32,996 bases of DNA from Marinobacterium sp. (GTDB lineage Bacteria > Pseudomonadota > Gammaproteobacteria > Pseudomonadales > Balneatricaceae). The translations under genes were made by a program, and so were the position numbers. This document shows positions 8,088 to 19,763 of the stretch, in pieces (the stretch's first letter is position 1; the number at the start of each line of letters is the position of its first letter). The stretch spans positions 1 through 32,996 of the forward strand of contig QKGH01000260.1 of assembly GCA_003250495.1 (NCBI GenBank). The letters run 5' to 3'. The notes beneath the pieces are model-generated. The model was given only the letters and a program-made list of their open reading frames with translations, had not been told where the DNA came from and searched no databases.

Positions 8088-9128
8088 ATGGATAACTGGA
8101 CCCAGTGGGCCATACAGCGGCTGGCGAGCGAGCGCCTGCGCACGGCCGACACGCATCTGATCCGGTTGAATATCCCGGCGCTCGAGGGGATCGAGATCTA
8201 CCTGAAGGATGAGAGTACCCATCCCACCGGGAGCCTCAAGCACCGCCTGGCCCGTTCCCTGTTCATGCATGCGATCTGCAGCGGCAAGGTCGCTGCCGGC
8301 ACCGCGCTGGTCGAAGCCTCCTCCGGCAGTACGGCGGTATCCGAGGCCTACTTCGCGCAACTGCTCGGCCTGCCGTTCACGGCGGTGATGCTGGCCGGTA
8401 CCGCGCGCAAGAAGATCGAGCAGATTGAGCGGTTCGGCGGTCGCTGCGATTTCGTCACCGATGCGACGCAGCTCTATGCCCGGGCCCGGGCATTGGCGCA
8501 GGCGTGCAACGGCCACTACATGGATCAGTTCACCTACGCCGAACAGGCCACCGATTGGCGTGGCGAGGACAACATCGCCGCCAGTATCTACCGGCAGATG
8601 GCGGCAGAGGAGCACCCCGTGCCGGCGGCGATCGTCATGAGCGCCGGTACCGGCGGCACGGCGGCGACGCTGGGGCGGCATATCCGCTACCGGGGCTATG
8701 CCACGCGGTTGGTGGTGGTGGATCCGGAAAATTCGGTGTTCTACGACAGTTTCCAGAGTCGGGATCGCGGGCTGAGGATCGCGACCAGCAGCCGTATCGA
8801 AGGGATAGGACGGCCCCAGGTCGAGGCTTCGTTCCTGCCCGAGGTGATCGACACCATGTACCAGGTGCCGGACGCTGCCAGTATCGCCACGCTGCGCTGG
8901 CTGGAGCGGTTGACCGGTCGCCGGGCCGGCGGCTCCACCGGAACCAATCTGTGGGGCGCGCTGCAACTGGCCGCGGCGATGCAGGCAGGGGGGGAGAGCG
9001 GCTCCATCGTGACCGTGCTGTGCGACGGCGGCGAGCGCTACCTGGACAGCTACTGGAATCCGGTCTGGGTGAGCGAACACCTGGGCAGTCTGCAGTCCTA
9101 TGACGCCTGGCTCAGTCGCTTAGATTGA
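8088..9128 (+). CDS. PLP-dependent cysteine synthase-like protein (possible Cds1-type L-cysteine desulfhydrase)
   Basis: PTGSLKHRLA PLP-Lys motif, EASSGSTAVSEAYFAQLLGLPF, SAGTGGTAATLGRHIRY; divergent from the Lrp regulator. Confidence 0.8.
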   Translation: MDNWTQWAIQRLASERLRTADTHLIRLNIPALEGIEIYLKDESTHPTGSLKHRLARSLFMHAICSGKVAAGTALVEASSGSTAVSEAYFAQLLGLPFTAVMLAGTARKKIEQIERFGGRCDFVTDATQLYARARALAQACNGHYMDQFTYAEQATDWRGEDNIAASIYRQMAAEEHPVPAAIVMSAGTGGTAATLGRHIRYRGYATRLVVVDPENSVFYDSFQSRDRGLRIATSSRIEGIGRPQVEASFLPEVIDTMYQVPDAASIATLRWLERLTGRRAGGSTGTNLWGALQLAAAMQAGGESGSIVTVLCDGGERYLDSYWNPVWVSEHLGSLQSYDAWLSRLD

Positions 9129-9154
9129 ACGCGAGCCGCCGCGCCGTGACGGCG

Positions 9155-9946
9155 TCAGCCCCGCGTGCCGTGACGGCTGCGCCCCGGTGGCTGCTGGAAC
9201 AGTTTCTTGTAGGCGCGACTGAAGCTCGAGGCGTCGGCAAACCCCACCCGGTCGGCGATCGCGGCCAGCGTTAGCCGGCTGCTGCGCAGCAGGAAGCGGG
9301 CGTGGTGCAGGCGCCTTTGCATGACGTATTGCTGCGGTGTCAGGCCGAACTGGCGCTGGAACAGGCAGTAACAGTGGCTCTCGCTGAGGTTCAGCGCCGC
9401 GGCCAGCGTCCGGTTATCGGGCGGCGCCTCGAGGTGGCGGTCGATATAGGCGTCCAGGACGCCGCGATCGAGCCGCTGGTGCAGTGCCCGGGTCCGCTCG
9501 CTGGAGTAGCTTCGGCACACCTGCGTCATCAGCATCGACAGCAGCTGGCAACGCCCGGCGGCATCGTCGGAACCCCGGCCATGGGCCAGGCGCTGCGCCG
9601 TGAACTCCAGTAGCGGCGCCATCTCGGCGTCCAGCGTAATGAACTCCGGCTGGCTGAACAGGGTTTCGCTGAAGGCGATCCCGCAGGCCTGCTCCAGTGC
9701 ACGGATATAGGGTTCGTGCAGTGCCACGTCGACCACCACCAGTGCGCAGTCGTCGTCGAGCCCCGCATACAGATGTCCCGCCGCCGCCGGGACCAGCGCG
9801 GCGCCGCTGGCGGCCAACTCGCCCGCGCCGTTGTCGAACTCGCACGCCAGCTGCCCGCGCCAGCCGATCAGTACCTGGGCGTAGCTGTGTCGATGCTGCC
9901 CCTGCTGACGTGCGATCGGGGCGATACGGGTCTGGCTGTAGTTCAT
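9155..9946 (-). CDS. AraC-family transcriptional regulator
   Basis: Two C-terminal HTH motifs: NRTLAAALNLSESHCYCLFQRQFGLTPQQYVMQRRL and LTLAAIADRVGFADASSFSRAYKKLFQQPPG; ATG at 9946 preferred over the longer ORF start. Confidence 0.9.
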   Translation of the reverse strand: MNYSQTRIAPIARQQGQHRHSYAQVLIGWRGQLACEFDNGAGELAASGAALVPAAAGHLYAGLDDDCALVVVDVALHEPYIRALEQACGIAFSETLFSQPEFITLDAEMAPLLEFTAQRLAHGRGSDDAAGRCQLLSMLMTQVCRSYSSERTRALHQRLDRGVLDAYIDRHLEAPPDNRTLAAALNLSESHCYCLFQRQFGLTPQQYVMQRRLHHARFLLRSSRLTLAAIADRVGFADASSFSRAYKKLFQQPPGRSRHGTRG

Positions 9947-10143
9947 GCCCAACCTCTGTGGTGGCGGTCTGTGGCGGTCTGTAGATGGCTGGTTTTGTCG
10001 TCCCGGGGCCTGCCGCCCACGCGATATCCCGGTCCGGGTCCATAACGGCAGAGTCTGGGTCAACGGATGCCAAGTGCGTTTCAGTTAGTATCAACGACTT
10101 AATATGCTGAGACCAATGCAGAGTATCAAGGGGGGAATCTTCT

Positions 10144-11115
10144 ATGCAATTGACAGCCGAACAGCTGCAACAGGCCCTGCCCTGGAACAGTCTGATCAGC
10201 GCCCTGCGCGCGATCTTCGCACGGGACGATGTGCATGCGCCGGTCCGTCATCACCACGCCATCGAGGTTCCCGGCGAGCCGCAGGCGACGTTGCTGCTGA
10301 TGCCGGCCTGGATCGAGGGCGAGTTTCTCGGCGTCAAACAGGTCAATGTCTTTCCCGGCAACAGCGCGCGGCAGTTGCCGGGCCTCAGCAGCCACTATCA
10401 ACTGAGCTGCGGCCGCAGCGGCCAGCCGCTGCTGTGGCTGGATGGCAACGAGCTGACGGCCCGGCGCACCGCCGCGGCCTCGGCGCTGGCCTCGCTCTAC
10501 CTGTCGCGGGCCGATGCCGCCAACCTGCTGATGATCGGTGCCGGACGCATGGCCCGCCGTCTGATTCCGGCGCATATGAGCGTACGACCGATCCAGCGGG
10601 TGCGGGTGTGGAACCGTAATCCGGCGACCTCGACGGCACTGGTCGAGGAGCTCAGACAGGAGGGTATCGAGGCGACGGTCTGCGCCGATGCCGATCTGGC
10701 GGCGGCCGTCGGTCAGGCGGATATCGTCAGTTGTGCCACGCTGGCGACGACCCCGCTGGTCCGGGGCGAGTGGCTCAAGCCGGGGACGCACCTGGATCTG
10801 GTGGGCAGTTTCACTCCGCAGATGCGTGAAGCGGATAACCGCGCGCTGCAGCGCGCGGCGCTGTTTGTCGACACCCGGGCCGGTGCGCTGGCCGAAACCG
10901 GCGACCTGATCATCCCCATCCGCGAGGGTGCAATCGATGCGGCGGCGATTCGCGCCGAGTTCGCCGAGCTGTGCCGCGGACAGCATCGGGGCCGCAGCGG
11001 GCTGGACGATCCCGCAACCGCGATCACCCTGTTCAAATCGGTTGGCGATTCGCGCGAAGACCTGGCGGCGGCGATACAGGCGTACCGGAGCCTCGATCAA
11101 GCGGGGCGGCGCTAG
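10144..11115 (+). CDS. Ornithine cyclodeaminase / mu-crystallin family protein
   Basis: GVKQVNVFPGN..., LTARRTAAASALASLYLSR, LMIGAGRMARRLIPAH (NAD-binding), ADIVSCATLATTPLV. Confidence 0.88.
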   Translation: MQLTAEQLQQALPWNSLISALRAIFARDDVHAPVRHHHAIEVPGEPQATLLLMPAWIEGEFLGVKQVNVFPGNSARQLPGLSSHYQLSCGRSGQPLLWLDGNELTARRTAAASALASLYLSRADAANLLMIGAGRMARRLIPAHMSVRPIQRVRVWNRNPATSTALVEELRQEGIEATVCADADLAAAVGQADIVSCATLATTPLVRGEWLKPGTHLDLVGSFTPQMREADNRALQRAALFVDTRAGALAETGDLIIPIREGAIDAAAIRAEFAELCRGQHRGRSGLDDPATAITLFKSVGDSREDLAAAIQAYRSLDQAGRR

Positions 11116-11337
11116 CCCCGGCGCTCTCTCCTCTCTCCTCTCCGAGCGCCCTCGTCATCCCCGGCGTCCGTCCCGCGCGCCGGGATGGCCGCCGGGAGCC
11201 GAACCTCCGCCCGCGGCGAACCTTTTCAGTGCGGGCGGGTCTTCCATTACTGACTTCGCTGTAGTGGCATAGGGGCGCACATGCTACCCTAGGCGCACTT
11301 GCACCTTTGCTAACCCACGTGTCCGGACCGCCGGTTT

Positions 11338-12096
11338 ATGACCTCTGAAAACCTCTCTACCGATACTCCGCTGTTCAGGTTCAAAAACTCCCGCGTATCG
11401 CTCAACGAGCTGATGCTGCTCGATTTCGATGCCGGCCGCCTGCGTGACGGTCTGGCGCAGCATGCGGCCCGTCTGCCGTCGCTGTTCCGGCAGATGCCGG
11501 TGATCCTGAACCTGGAGCAGCTGCCGGCCGAGCAGCCGCTGCCGCCGCTGGCGGAGTTGCTGGCGATCTGTCGCGACAGCGCACTGAATCCTATCGGCCT
11601 GAAGGGTAACAACCGCTACGACAGCGCGCTGTGCGAGAGTCTGGGGCTGGCCGATTTCGGGCAGGGCGCGCGCGGCGACAGCGGGCGCGGCGAGCCGGTA
11701 GCGGCGGAGCCGGTGGTGGCCAAGGTGACCGATACGGCAGTCGCGCCGGCAGCGGAGGTGGCAACGCCCAGCCAGACGCGGATCCTGACCACGCCGGTGC
11801 GCTCCGGGCAGCAGATCTATGTGCGCGGTGGCGACCTGATCGTGCTGTCGTCGGTGGGCGCAGGCGCCGAGGTGATGGCCGATGGTAATATCCATATCTA
11901 CGGGCCATTGCGCGGGCGCGCCATGGCCGGGGTGAACGGGGATAAAACGGCGCGGATCTTTTGTCAGAGCCTGGAAGCTGAATTGATCTCCATTGCCGGT
12001 TATTTCAAGGCGTGTGAAGATCTGCAGAGCGAACACTGGCAGAAGCCGGCCCAGGCCTATCTGTCAGGCACTCGTCTCGATACGGCTCCGCTCTGA
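11338..12096 (+). CDS. minC: Septum site-determining protein MinC
   Basis: C-terminal VRSGQQIYVRGGDLIVLSSVGAGAEVMADGNIHIYGPLRGRAMAGVNGDKTARIFCQSLEAELISIAGYF; followed by minD and minE. Confidence 0.95.
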   Translation: MTSENLSTDTPLFRFKNSRVSLNELMLLDFDAGRLRDGLAQHAARLPSLFRQMPVILNLEQLPAEQPLPPLAELLAICRDSALNPIGLKGNNRYDSALCESLGLADFGQGARGDSGRGEPVAAEPVVAKVTDTAVAPAAEVATPSQTRILTTPVRSGQQIYVRGGDLIVLSSVGAGAEVMADGNIHIYGPLRGRAMAGVNGDKTARIFCQSLEAELISIAGYFKACEDLQSEHWQKPAQAYLSGTRLDTAPL

Positions 12097-12204
12097 AGGT
12101 TTACGGCAGCTGCGGCGGGGCATGTCAGTGGTATGGATACGCCCTCTTGCATAAGCGAACGAATACAACGTCAGGTCTATTAACGATTGATGGAACTTGT
12201 CTGA

Positions 12205-13017
12205 ATGGCTGAAATTATCGTTGTGACATCGGGTAAAGGCGGTGTCGGAAAAACTACAAGCAGTGCGGCGATCGGTACCGGGCTGGCACTGCGCGGTCAC
12301 AAAACTGTCCTGGTCGATTTCGATGTGGGCCTGCGTAACCTCGATCTGATCATGGGGTGCGAGCGGCGCGTGGTGTTCGATCTGGTCAACGTGATCAACA
12401 ACGAGGCGACCCTGAACCAGGCGCTGATCAAGGACAAGCGCACCGAGGGCCTGTTCATCCTGCCGGCGTCCCAGACCCGCGATAAGGATGCGCTGAGTAA
12501 AGAGGGGGTCGAGAAGGTCCTCAACGAGCTGGCGGAGAGCTTCGACTACATCGTCTGCGACTCGCCGGCGGGGATCGAGAAGGGGGCGCAGCTGGCGCTC
12601 TATTTCGCCGATACCGCCATCGTCGTGACCAACCCCGAGGTCAGCTCGGTGCGCGACTCGGACCGTATCCTCGGCGTGCTGCAGAGCAAGTCGCGCAAGG
12701 CGGAGCAGGGCGGACAGATCCGCGAACACCTGTTGCTGACGCGCTACAATCCGGCCCGGGTCCAGGCCGGCGAGATGCTCAGCGTCGACGACGTGAGCGA
12801 TATCCTGGCGATCCCGCTGCTGGGGGTGATCCCGGAATCGGAAGCGGTGTTGAAGGCGTCCAACCAGGGGGTGCCGGTGGTGCTGGACGACAAGAGCGAT
12901 GCCGGTCAGGCCTATCTGGATGCGATTGCCCGCTTCCTTGGTGAGGATCGCGAACACCGCTTCCTCGACGTGCAGCGCAAGGGGCTGCTTAGCCGTGTAT
13001 TTGGACGGAAGGGCTGA
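12205..13017 (+). CDS. minD: Septum site-determining ATPase MinD
   Basis: [59 protein letters not shown]. Confidence 0.98.
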   Translation: MAEIIVVTSGKGGVGKTTSSAAIGTGLALRGHKTVLVDFDVGLRNLDLIMGCERRVVFDLVNVINNEATLNQALIKDKRTEGLFILPASQTRDKDALSKEGVEKVLNELAESFDYIVCDSPAGIEKGAQLALYFADTAIVVTNPEVSSVRDSDRILGVLQSKSRKAEQGGQIREHLLLTRYNPARVQAGEMLSVDDVSDILAIPLLGVIPESEAVLKASNQGVPVVLDDKSDAGQAYLDAIARFLGEDREHRFLDVQRKGLLSRVFGRKG

Positions 13018-13274
13018 TGGGTATTCTGAGTTATTTCCGTGCGAAGAAGCAGACCTCGGCCAGCGTGGCCAAGGAGCGTCTGCAGGTGTTGGTGGCCTAC
13101 GAGCGTAACCAGCGCAGCCAGCCCGATTACCTGCCGCAGATGCAGCAGGAGATCCTGGCGGTGATCGCCAAGTACGTGGATGTATCGCTCGACGACGTGC
13201 AGATCAACCTGGACGAAGACTGCTCGATCCTCGAACTGAACGTGACCCTACCGGAGCAGCGCGAACCGCGCTGA
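13017..13274 (+). CDS. minE: Cell division topological specificity factor MinE
   Basis: [54 protein letters not shown]. Confidence 0.96.
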   Translation: MGILSYFRAKKQTSASVAKERLQVLVAYERNQRSQPDYLPQMQQEILAVIAKYVDVSLDDVQINLDEDCSILELNVTLPEQREPR

Positions 13275-13297
13275 GCCGGGCGCCGCGCTGGCGCCGG

Positions 13298-14641
13298 TCA
13301 GCGCTGGAACGGATAGATCGCCCCCAGTTGCAGGATCTGGGTCAGCTCGTCCAGGGCCTGGCGCGACTCCTGCAGCAGTTGCGGGTCGGCCAGGTCGGCC
13401 TCCTGCAGGCGGTCGCGATAATGCTTGTCGACCCAGGCGCGCAGGCGTCGGTACAGCAGCGGCGTCAGCAGGGTGTGCGGGTTGACCGCCGCCAGCTCCG
13501 CTGCGGTCAGTACCACGCGCAGGCGCAGACAGGCCGGACCGCCGCCGTTGGCCATACTCTGGCGCAGGTCGAACACCTGTACCCGGTCGATCCCGCTGTC
13601 TTCACGTTGCAGGCGCTGCAGGCAGGTCCAGACCCTGGGATTGTCGCGACACTCGGTCGGAACCACCAGCAGCGTACTCTCTCCTAGTGTGCCCTCCGCC
13701 ACGCTCAGCAACTGGCTATTGAACAGATAGCTGGCAACGGCATCGGCGACGCTGACCTCCTCGGTCTCGACCTGGATCAGGCGCAGCCTGCCCTCCAGGG
13801 CGTCGTCGAGCCGGCTAATCACCCGCGCTTGATCCAGAAACGCCTGGGCATGGCAGAACAGCAGGTTACGGTTGGTCACCGCGATCACATCGTTATGGAA
13901 CACCCCCTGGTCGATCACCGCCGGGTTCTGCTGCACCAGCAGCACTCGTTGCGGCGGCAGCCGGTGCTTACGCACGATGGCGGCGCTGGCCTCCAGCGTC
14001 TGGCGCGCCGGGAAGCGCTGCGGTGCGGGGCGCTCGGGATCGAAGGCGCTGCGGCCGTAGACGAACAGCTCGATTCCGGGGTCAGCATAATCGCGACAGA
14101 GCCGGCTATGGTTGGCGGCACCCTCGTCGCCGAGCAGTTCGCTGGGCGGCAACACCTGATGATGCACGAACTGCTCGCCGCGGAAGGTGGCCTGCAGGAT
14201 GCGGCCGGTGGTATCGGCTTCGATGGAGCGGTGCAGCTTGCTGATCAGGTTGGCGGGGGTCAGATGCACCCGGCCATCCTCGGTGTCGGCACTGGGGGAA
14301 ACGGTCGCCGCGTTGGCGCTCCACATGCTGGAGGCGGAGCAGCAGTTGGCGAGCAGGCGCGGCGCCTGCTTGGCGGCCTGCGCCAGTATCTCGGCATCGC
14401 TGCCGTAAAAGCCCAGCCGGCGCAGGGTGTACAGGTCGGGTCGCTCCTGCGGCGCCAGCACCCCCTGCACCAGTCCCAGATCGGCCAGCGCTTGCATCTT
14501 TTCCAGCCCCTGCAGCGCCGCCGCCTTGGGGTTGGAGGGGCTGGCGCGATGGACGCTGGAGGCCAGGTTGCCGTAGGAGAGGCCGGCATAGTTGTGGGTC
14601 GGCCCGACCAGGCCGTCGAAATTGGCTTCAACCGCTTTCAT
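13298..14641 (-). CDS. astB: N-succinylarginine dihydrolase AstB
   Basis: [49 protein letters not shown]..., C-terminal [18 protein letters not shown] at 14641. Confidence 0.96.
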   Translation of the reverse strand: MKAVEANFDGLVGPTHNYAGLSYGNLASSVHRASPSNPKAAALQGLEKMQALADLGLVQGVLAPQERPDLYTLRRLGFYGSDAEILAQAAKQAPRLLANCCSASSMWSANAATVSPSADTEDGRVHLTPANLISKLHRSIEADTTGRILQATFRGEQFVHHQVLPPSELLGDEGAANHSRLCRDYADPGIELFVYGRSAFDPERPAPQRFPARQTLEASAAIVRKHRLPPQRVLLVQQNPAVIDQGVFHNDVIAVTNRNLLFCHAQAFLDQARVISRLDDALEGRLRLIQVETEEVSVADAVASYLFNSQLLSVAEGTLGESTLLVVPTECRDNPRVWTCLQRLQREDSGIDRVQVFDLRQSMANGGGPACLRLRVVLTAAELAAVNPHTLLTPLLYRRLRAWVDKHYRDRLQEADLADPQLLQESRQALDELTQILQLGAIYPFQR

Positions 14642-14654
14642 CGTCGCCTCCCGT

Positions 14655-16163
<1,509 letters not shown>

Positions 16164-16185
16164 TCACGGATCCGGGGTAGGTGCG

Positions 16186-17421
16186 TTACGCCGCGGGCCA
16201 GAAGCGCTGGTCGAGCCGTCCCGATGCCAGCTCCAGCAGCAGGCGCGTACTCAGGGCGGCGCGCCTGGACAGGCTCTCCACCAGCAGGAATTCGCTGGCG
16301 CTGTGGATGGCGCCGCCTTCGGCACCCAGCGTGTCGATGTTGGGTATACCGGCGGCGGCCAGGTTGTTGCCGTCACAGCAGCCACCGGTGGGCATCAGCT
16401 GCATCGGTAGACCGAGCGCCTGCGCGCACTCGCGTAACAGGTCGAACAGTTCCAGATTAGCACTGGAGAGCAGCTTCGGCTTGCGCCCGAAGTCGCCCTG
16501 CAGCTGCAACGACAGGCCGTCGCGGCCGTTGATACCGGCACCGAGGCGGGCCAGCTGCTGTTGGCACCAGCGTTCATCCTCCGGCGCTTCGATACGGATG
16601 TTGAAGCGTGCCATGGCGCTGTCCGGTACCTGATTGAGCGGACCGCCGCCATGGATGAAGGCGGGGTTCACGGTGACCCCGGGACGCTGGCCGTTGAGAT
16701 CGTCGAGGGCACTGATGAAATCGGCCAGGGCGCGCACCGCGTTGCGTCCCTCCTGCAGGTTGCGCCCGGCGTGGGCACTGCGTCCCTTGACCAGCACGCT
16801 GAAGTTGCCGCTGCCCTTGCGTTGACCGGCATAGCTGCCATCGGGCAGGGCGGGTTCGTAGAGCAGGCCGAGCTGGCAGCGCCGGGCGGCATCGGCAATG
16901 AGCGGCGCGGAGCAGGGCGAACCGATCTCCTCGTCCGGATTCAACAGCACCTCCCAGCCAAGGCCCTCGGCCGACGGATGCTGCTCCAGTGCCATCAGCG
17001 CGGTCAGCATCACCAGCAGCCCCCCCTTCATGTCGGTGACCCCGGGACCGTGCAGGCGACTGGGGTCGAGCCAGTTGACCTGCTGGAACGGATCGTCGCT
17101 GGCATAAACCGTATCGAGGTGGCCGCCGAGGAATATCTGCCGCGGCGCTTCGGGGCGCAGGCGCAGGCGCAGGGCATGGCCCAGGGTGTGGACCTCGTTC
17201 TGGCCCTGGCTACCCAGGCGTTCGAAGGGGGGTAGTTCGAGGCGCTCGACCTGTGGGTCGAGCGTTGCGAACCAGTTCAACAGACGCTCGCCGACGGCAT
17301 CGACCCCGGCGGCATTGAAGGTGCCGGAGTTGATACGGGCGAGTTCGATGGTGCGTTCCACCATCTGCGCCTGCTGGCGTTCGGCCCAGGTTAGCAGTGG
17401 GGTAAAGTCGGCGCTGTTCAT
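16186..17421 (-). CDS. M20-family metallopeptidase/hydrolase (CPG2-like)
   Basis: FLGGHLDTVY, GPGVTDMKGGLLVMLTAL, NPDEEIGSPCSAPLI, GRSAHAGRN, CDGNNLAAAGIPNIDTLGAEGGAIHSASEF. Confidence 0.9.
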   Translation of the reverse strand: MNSADFTPLLTWAERQQAQMVERTIELARINSGTFNAAGVDAVGERLLNWFATLDPQVERLELPPFERLGSQGQNEVHTLGHALRLRLRPEAPRQIFLGGHLDTVYASDDPFQQVNWLDPSRLHGPGVTDMKGGLLVMLTALMALEQHPSAEGLGWEVLLNPDEEIGSPCSAPLIADAARRCQLGLLYEPALPDGSYAGQRKGSGNFSVLVKGRSAHAGRNLQEGRNAVRALADFISALDDLNGQRPGVTVNPAFIHGGGPLNQVPDSAMARFNIRIEAPEDERWCQQQLARLGAGINGRDGLSLQLQGDFGRKPKLLSSANLELFDLLRECAQALGLPMQLMPTGGCCDGNNLAAAGIPNIDTLGAEGGAIHSASEFLLVESLSRRAALSTRLLLELASGRLDQRFWPAA

Positions 17422-17515
17422 CGGCGAAAACTCTCGAGTCTTAACCGTTCGTTTACCTTCAGTATTGCCGATGAACAGCGTTTCCGACAGCGTCGCTGGC
17501 GCGCCAGCGGGCGGG

Positions 17516-18742
<1,227 letters not shown>

Positions 18743-18936
18743 TTGCAAACCTCTGTAACTCGAATGACCATCGGTTAGCGTGCAGTGTATGTAGCGCGAG
18801 GGCGCTTCGCCAGAGATGAAACCGACAACTCAATAGTCACTGTCGCGATTCATACTAATTTTAATCAAAGTGTCATATTTCGGCTGCGGGGTCAGGTTAA
18901 AATCCCCGCCACATCCACGAAGCGCTGAGGATAACC

Positions 18937-19326
18937 ATGAAGTTCAGCAAGGAAGAGAAAGGCTTTGTTATCTGGTGGATCGACCGCCAGTTCGCTGATA
19001 ACCCCCTGTTCCCGGCCAGTTGTATCGTCGAGGCGAAGGAGGGCAAATCCGGTGTCAGCAAAGACCATGTGAAAGCGTATAAGGCTTGGCGCAAGACCGC
19101 GCCGAAGCGGGCGCAGATCCAGGAGTGGATCGACAAGTGGTTAACCAAGGCGGAGCGCAAGACACTGAAGGCGGCCTTGGATAAACGCACAGCCGATGAG
19201 CGGGACGACGCGCCGGAGCTGCAACCGGAAGCCGCGGTGGCGAGCGAGCAGGGGACTACTGTCCCGGCGCCGGAGGCCGACAGCGCGGCCGCTGACGATA
19301 CCGCAACCGGCACCACCCCGGCCTGA
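18937..19326 (+). CDS. Hypothetical protein
   Basis: 129 aa, MKFSKEEKGFVIWWIDRQFADNPLFPASCIVEAKEGKSGVSKDHVKAYKAWRK... then a low-complexity acidic/Ala tail; no family recognised. Confidence 0.65.
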   Translation: MKFSKEEKGFVIWWIDRQFADNPLFPASCIVEAKEGKSGVSKDHVKAYKAWRKTAPKRAQIQEWIDKWLTKAERKTLKAALDKRTADERDDAPELQPEAAVASEQGTTVPAPEADSAAADDTATGTTPA

Positions 19327-19596
19327 TACCCCTCTTCCGTCCCGGAGTTTCGCTCCGGGGCATCCGTTGCGCGGCTGCCCGGCAACCGCGCCCTGTGGCG
19401 ATTTGCCTCCCGCTCCCGGCTGGCATCTGCAAGGTCGACCAGGGGCCGCTTGGTGCTCTTGCGGCGCCGGGTGTCATTGCGACGCTGGGGCGCGTAGCTG
19501 GTTACGACGAGGTCGGCGGCCAGTATCGTCGCTATCGAGACGCGGCTTGGCGGGATGCGCCGGCTGCAGGTGTAAGAAGCCTCTAGTCTGGTTACG

Positions 19597-19624
19597 AAAA
19601 AGCCGCGCATTTGCGCGGCTTTTT
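19597..19624. terminator. Bidirectional intrinsic terminator
   Basis: AAAAAGCCGCGCA-TT-TGCGCGGCTTTTT perfect stem with A/T tracts on both sides, between converging genes. Confidence 0.88.
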
Positions 19625-19763
19625 GTCACTCTTTATCACTATTTGTCACTCTGGCGCTGTTCCCAGCGCCATTAGCGGATCGCTTGCCTCAACGGCCTCT
19701 TACTGCAGCGGCTTAGTGCAAAAGCCTCTTGCCGCACAGTTTGACCGCCGCTCGGCCGGACCC

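Noticed and set aside
9959-9983. Short direct repeat gtggcggtct x2 upstream of the AraC gene
   Set aside because: Only two 10-bp copies in GC-rich sequence; could be chance or slippage, no supporting context.
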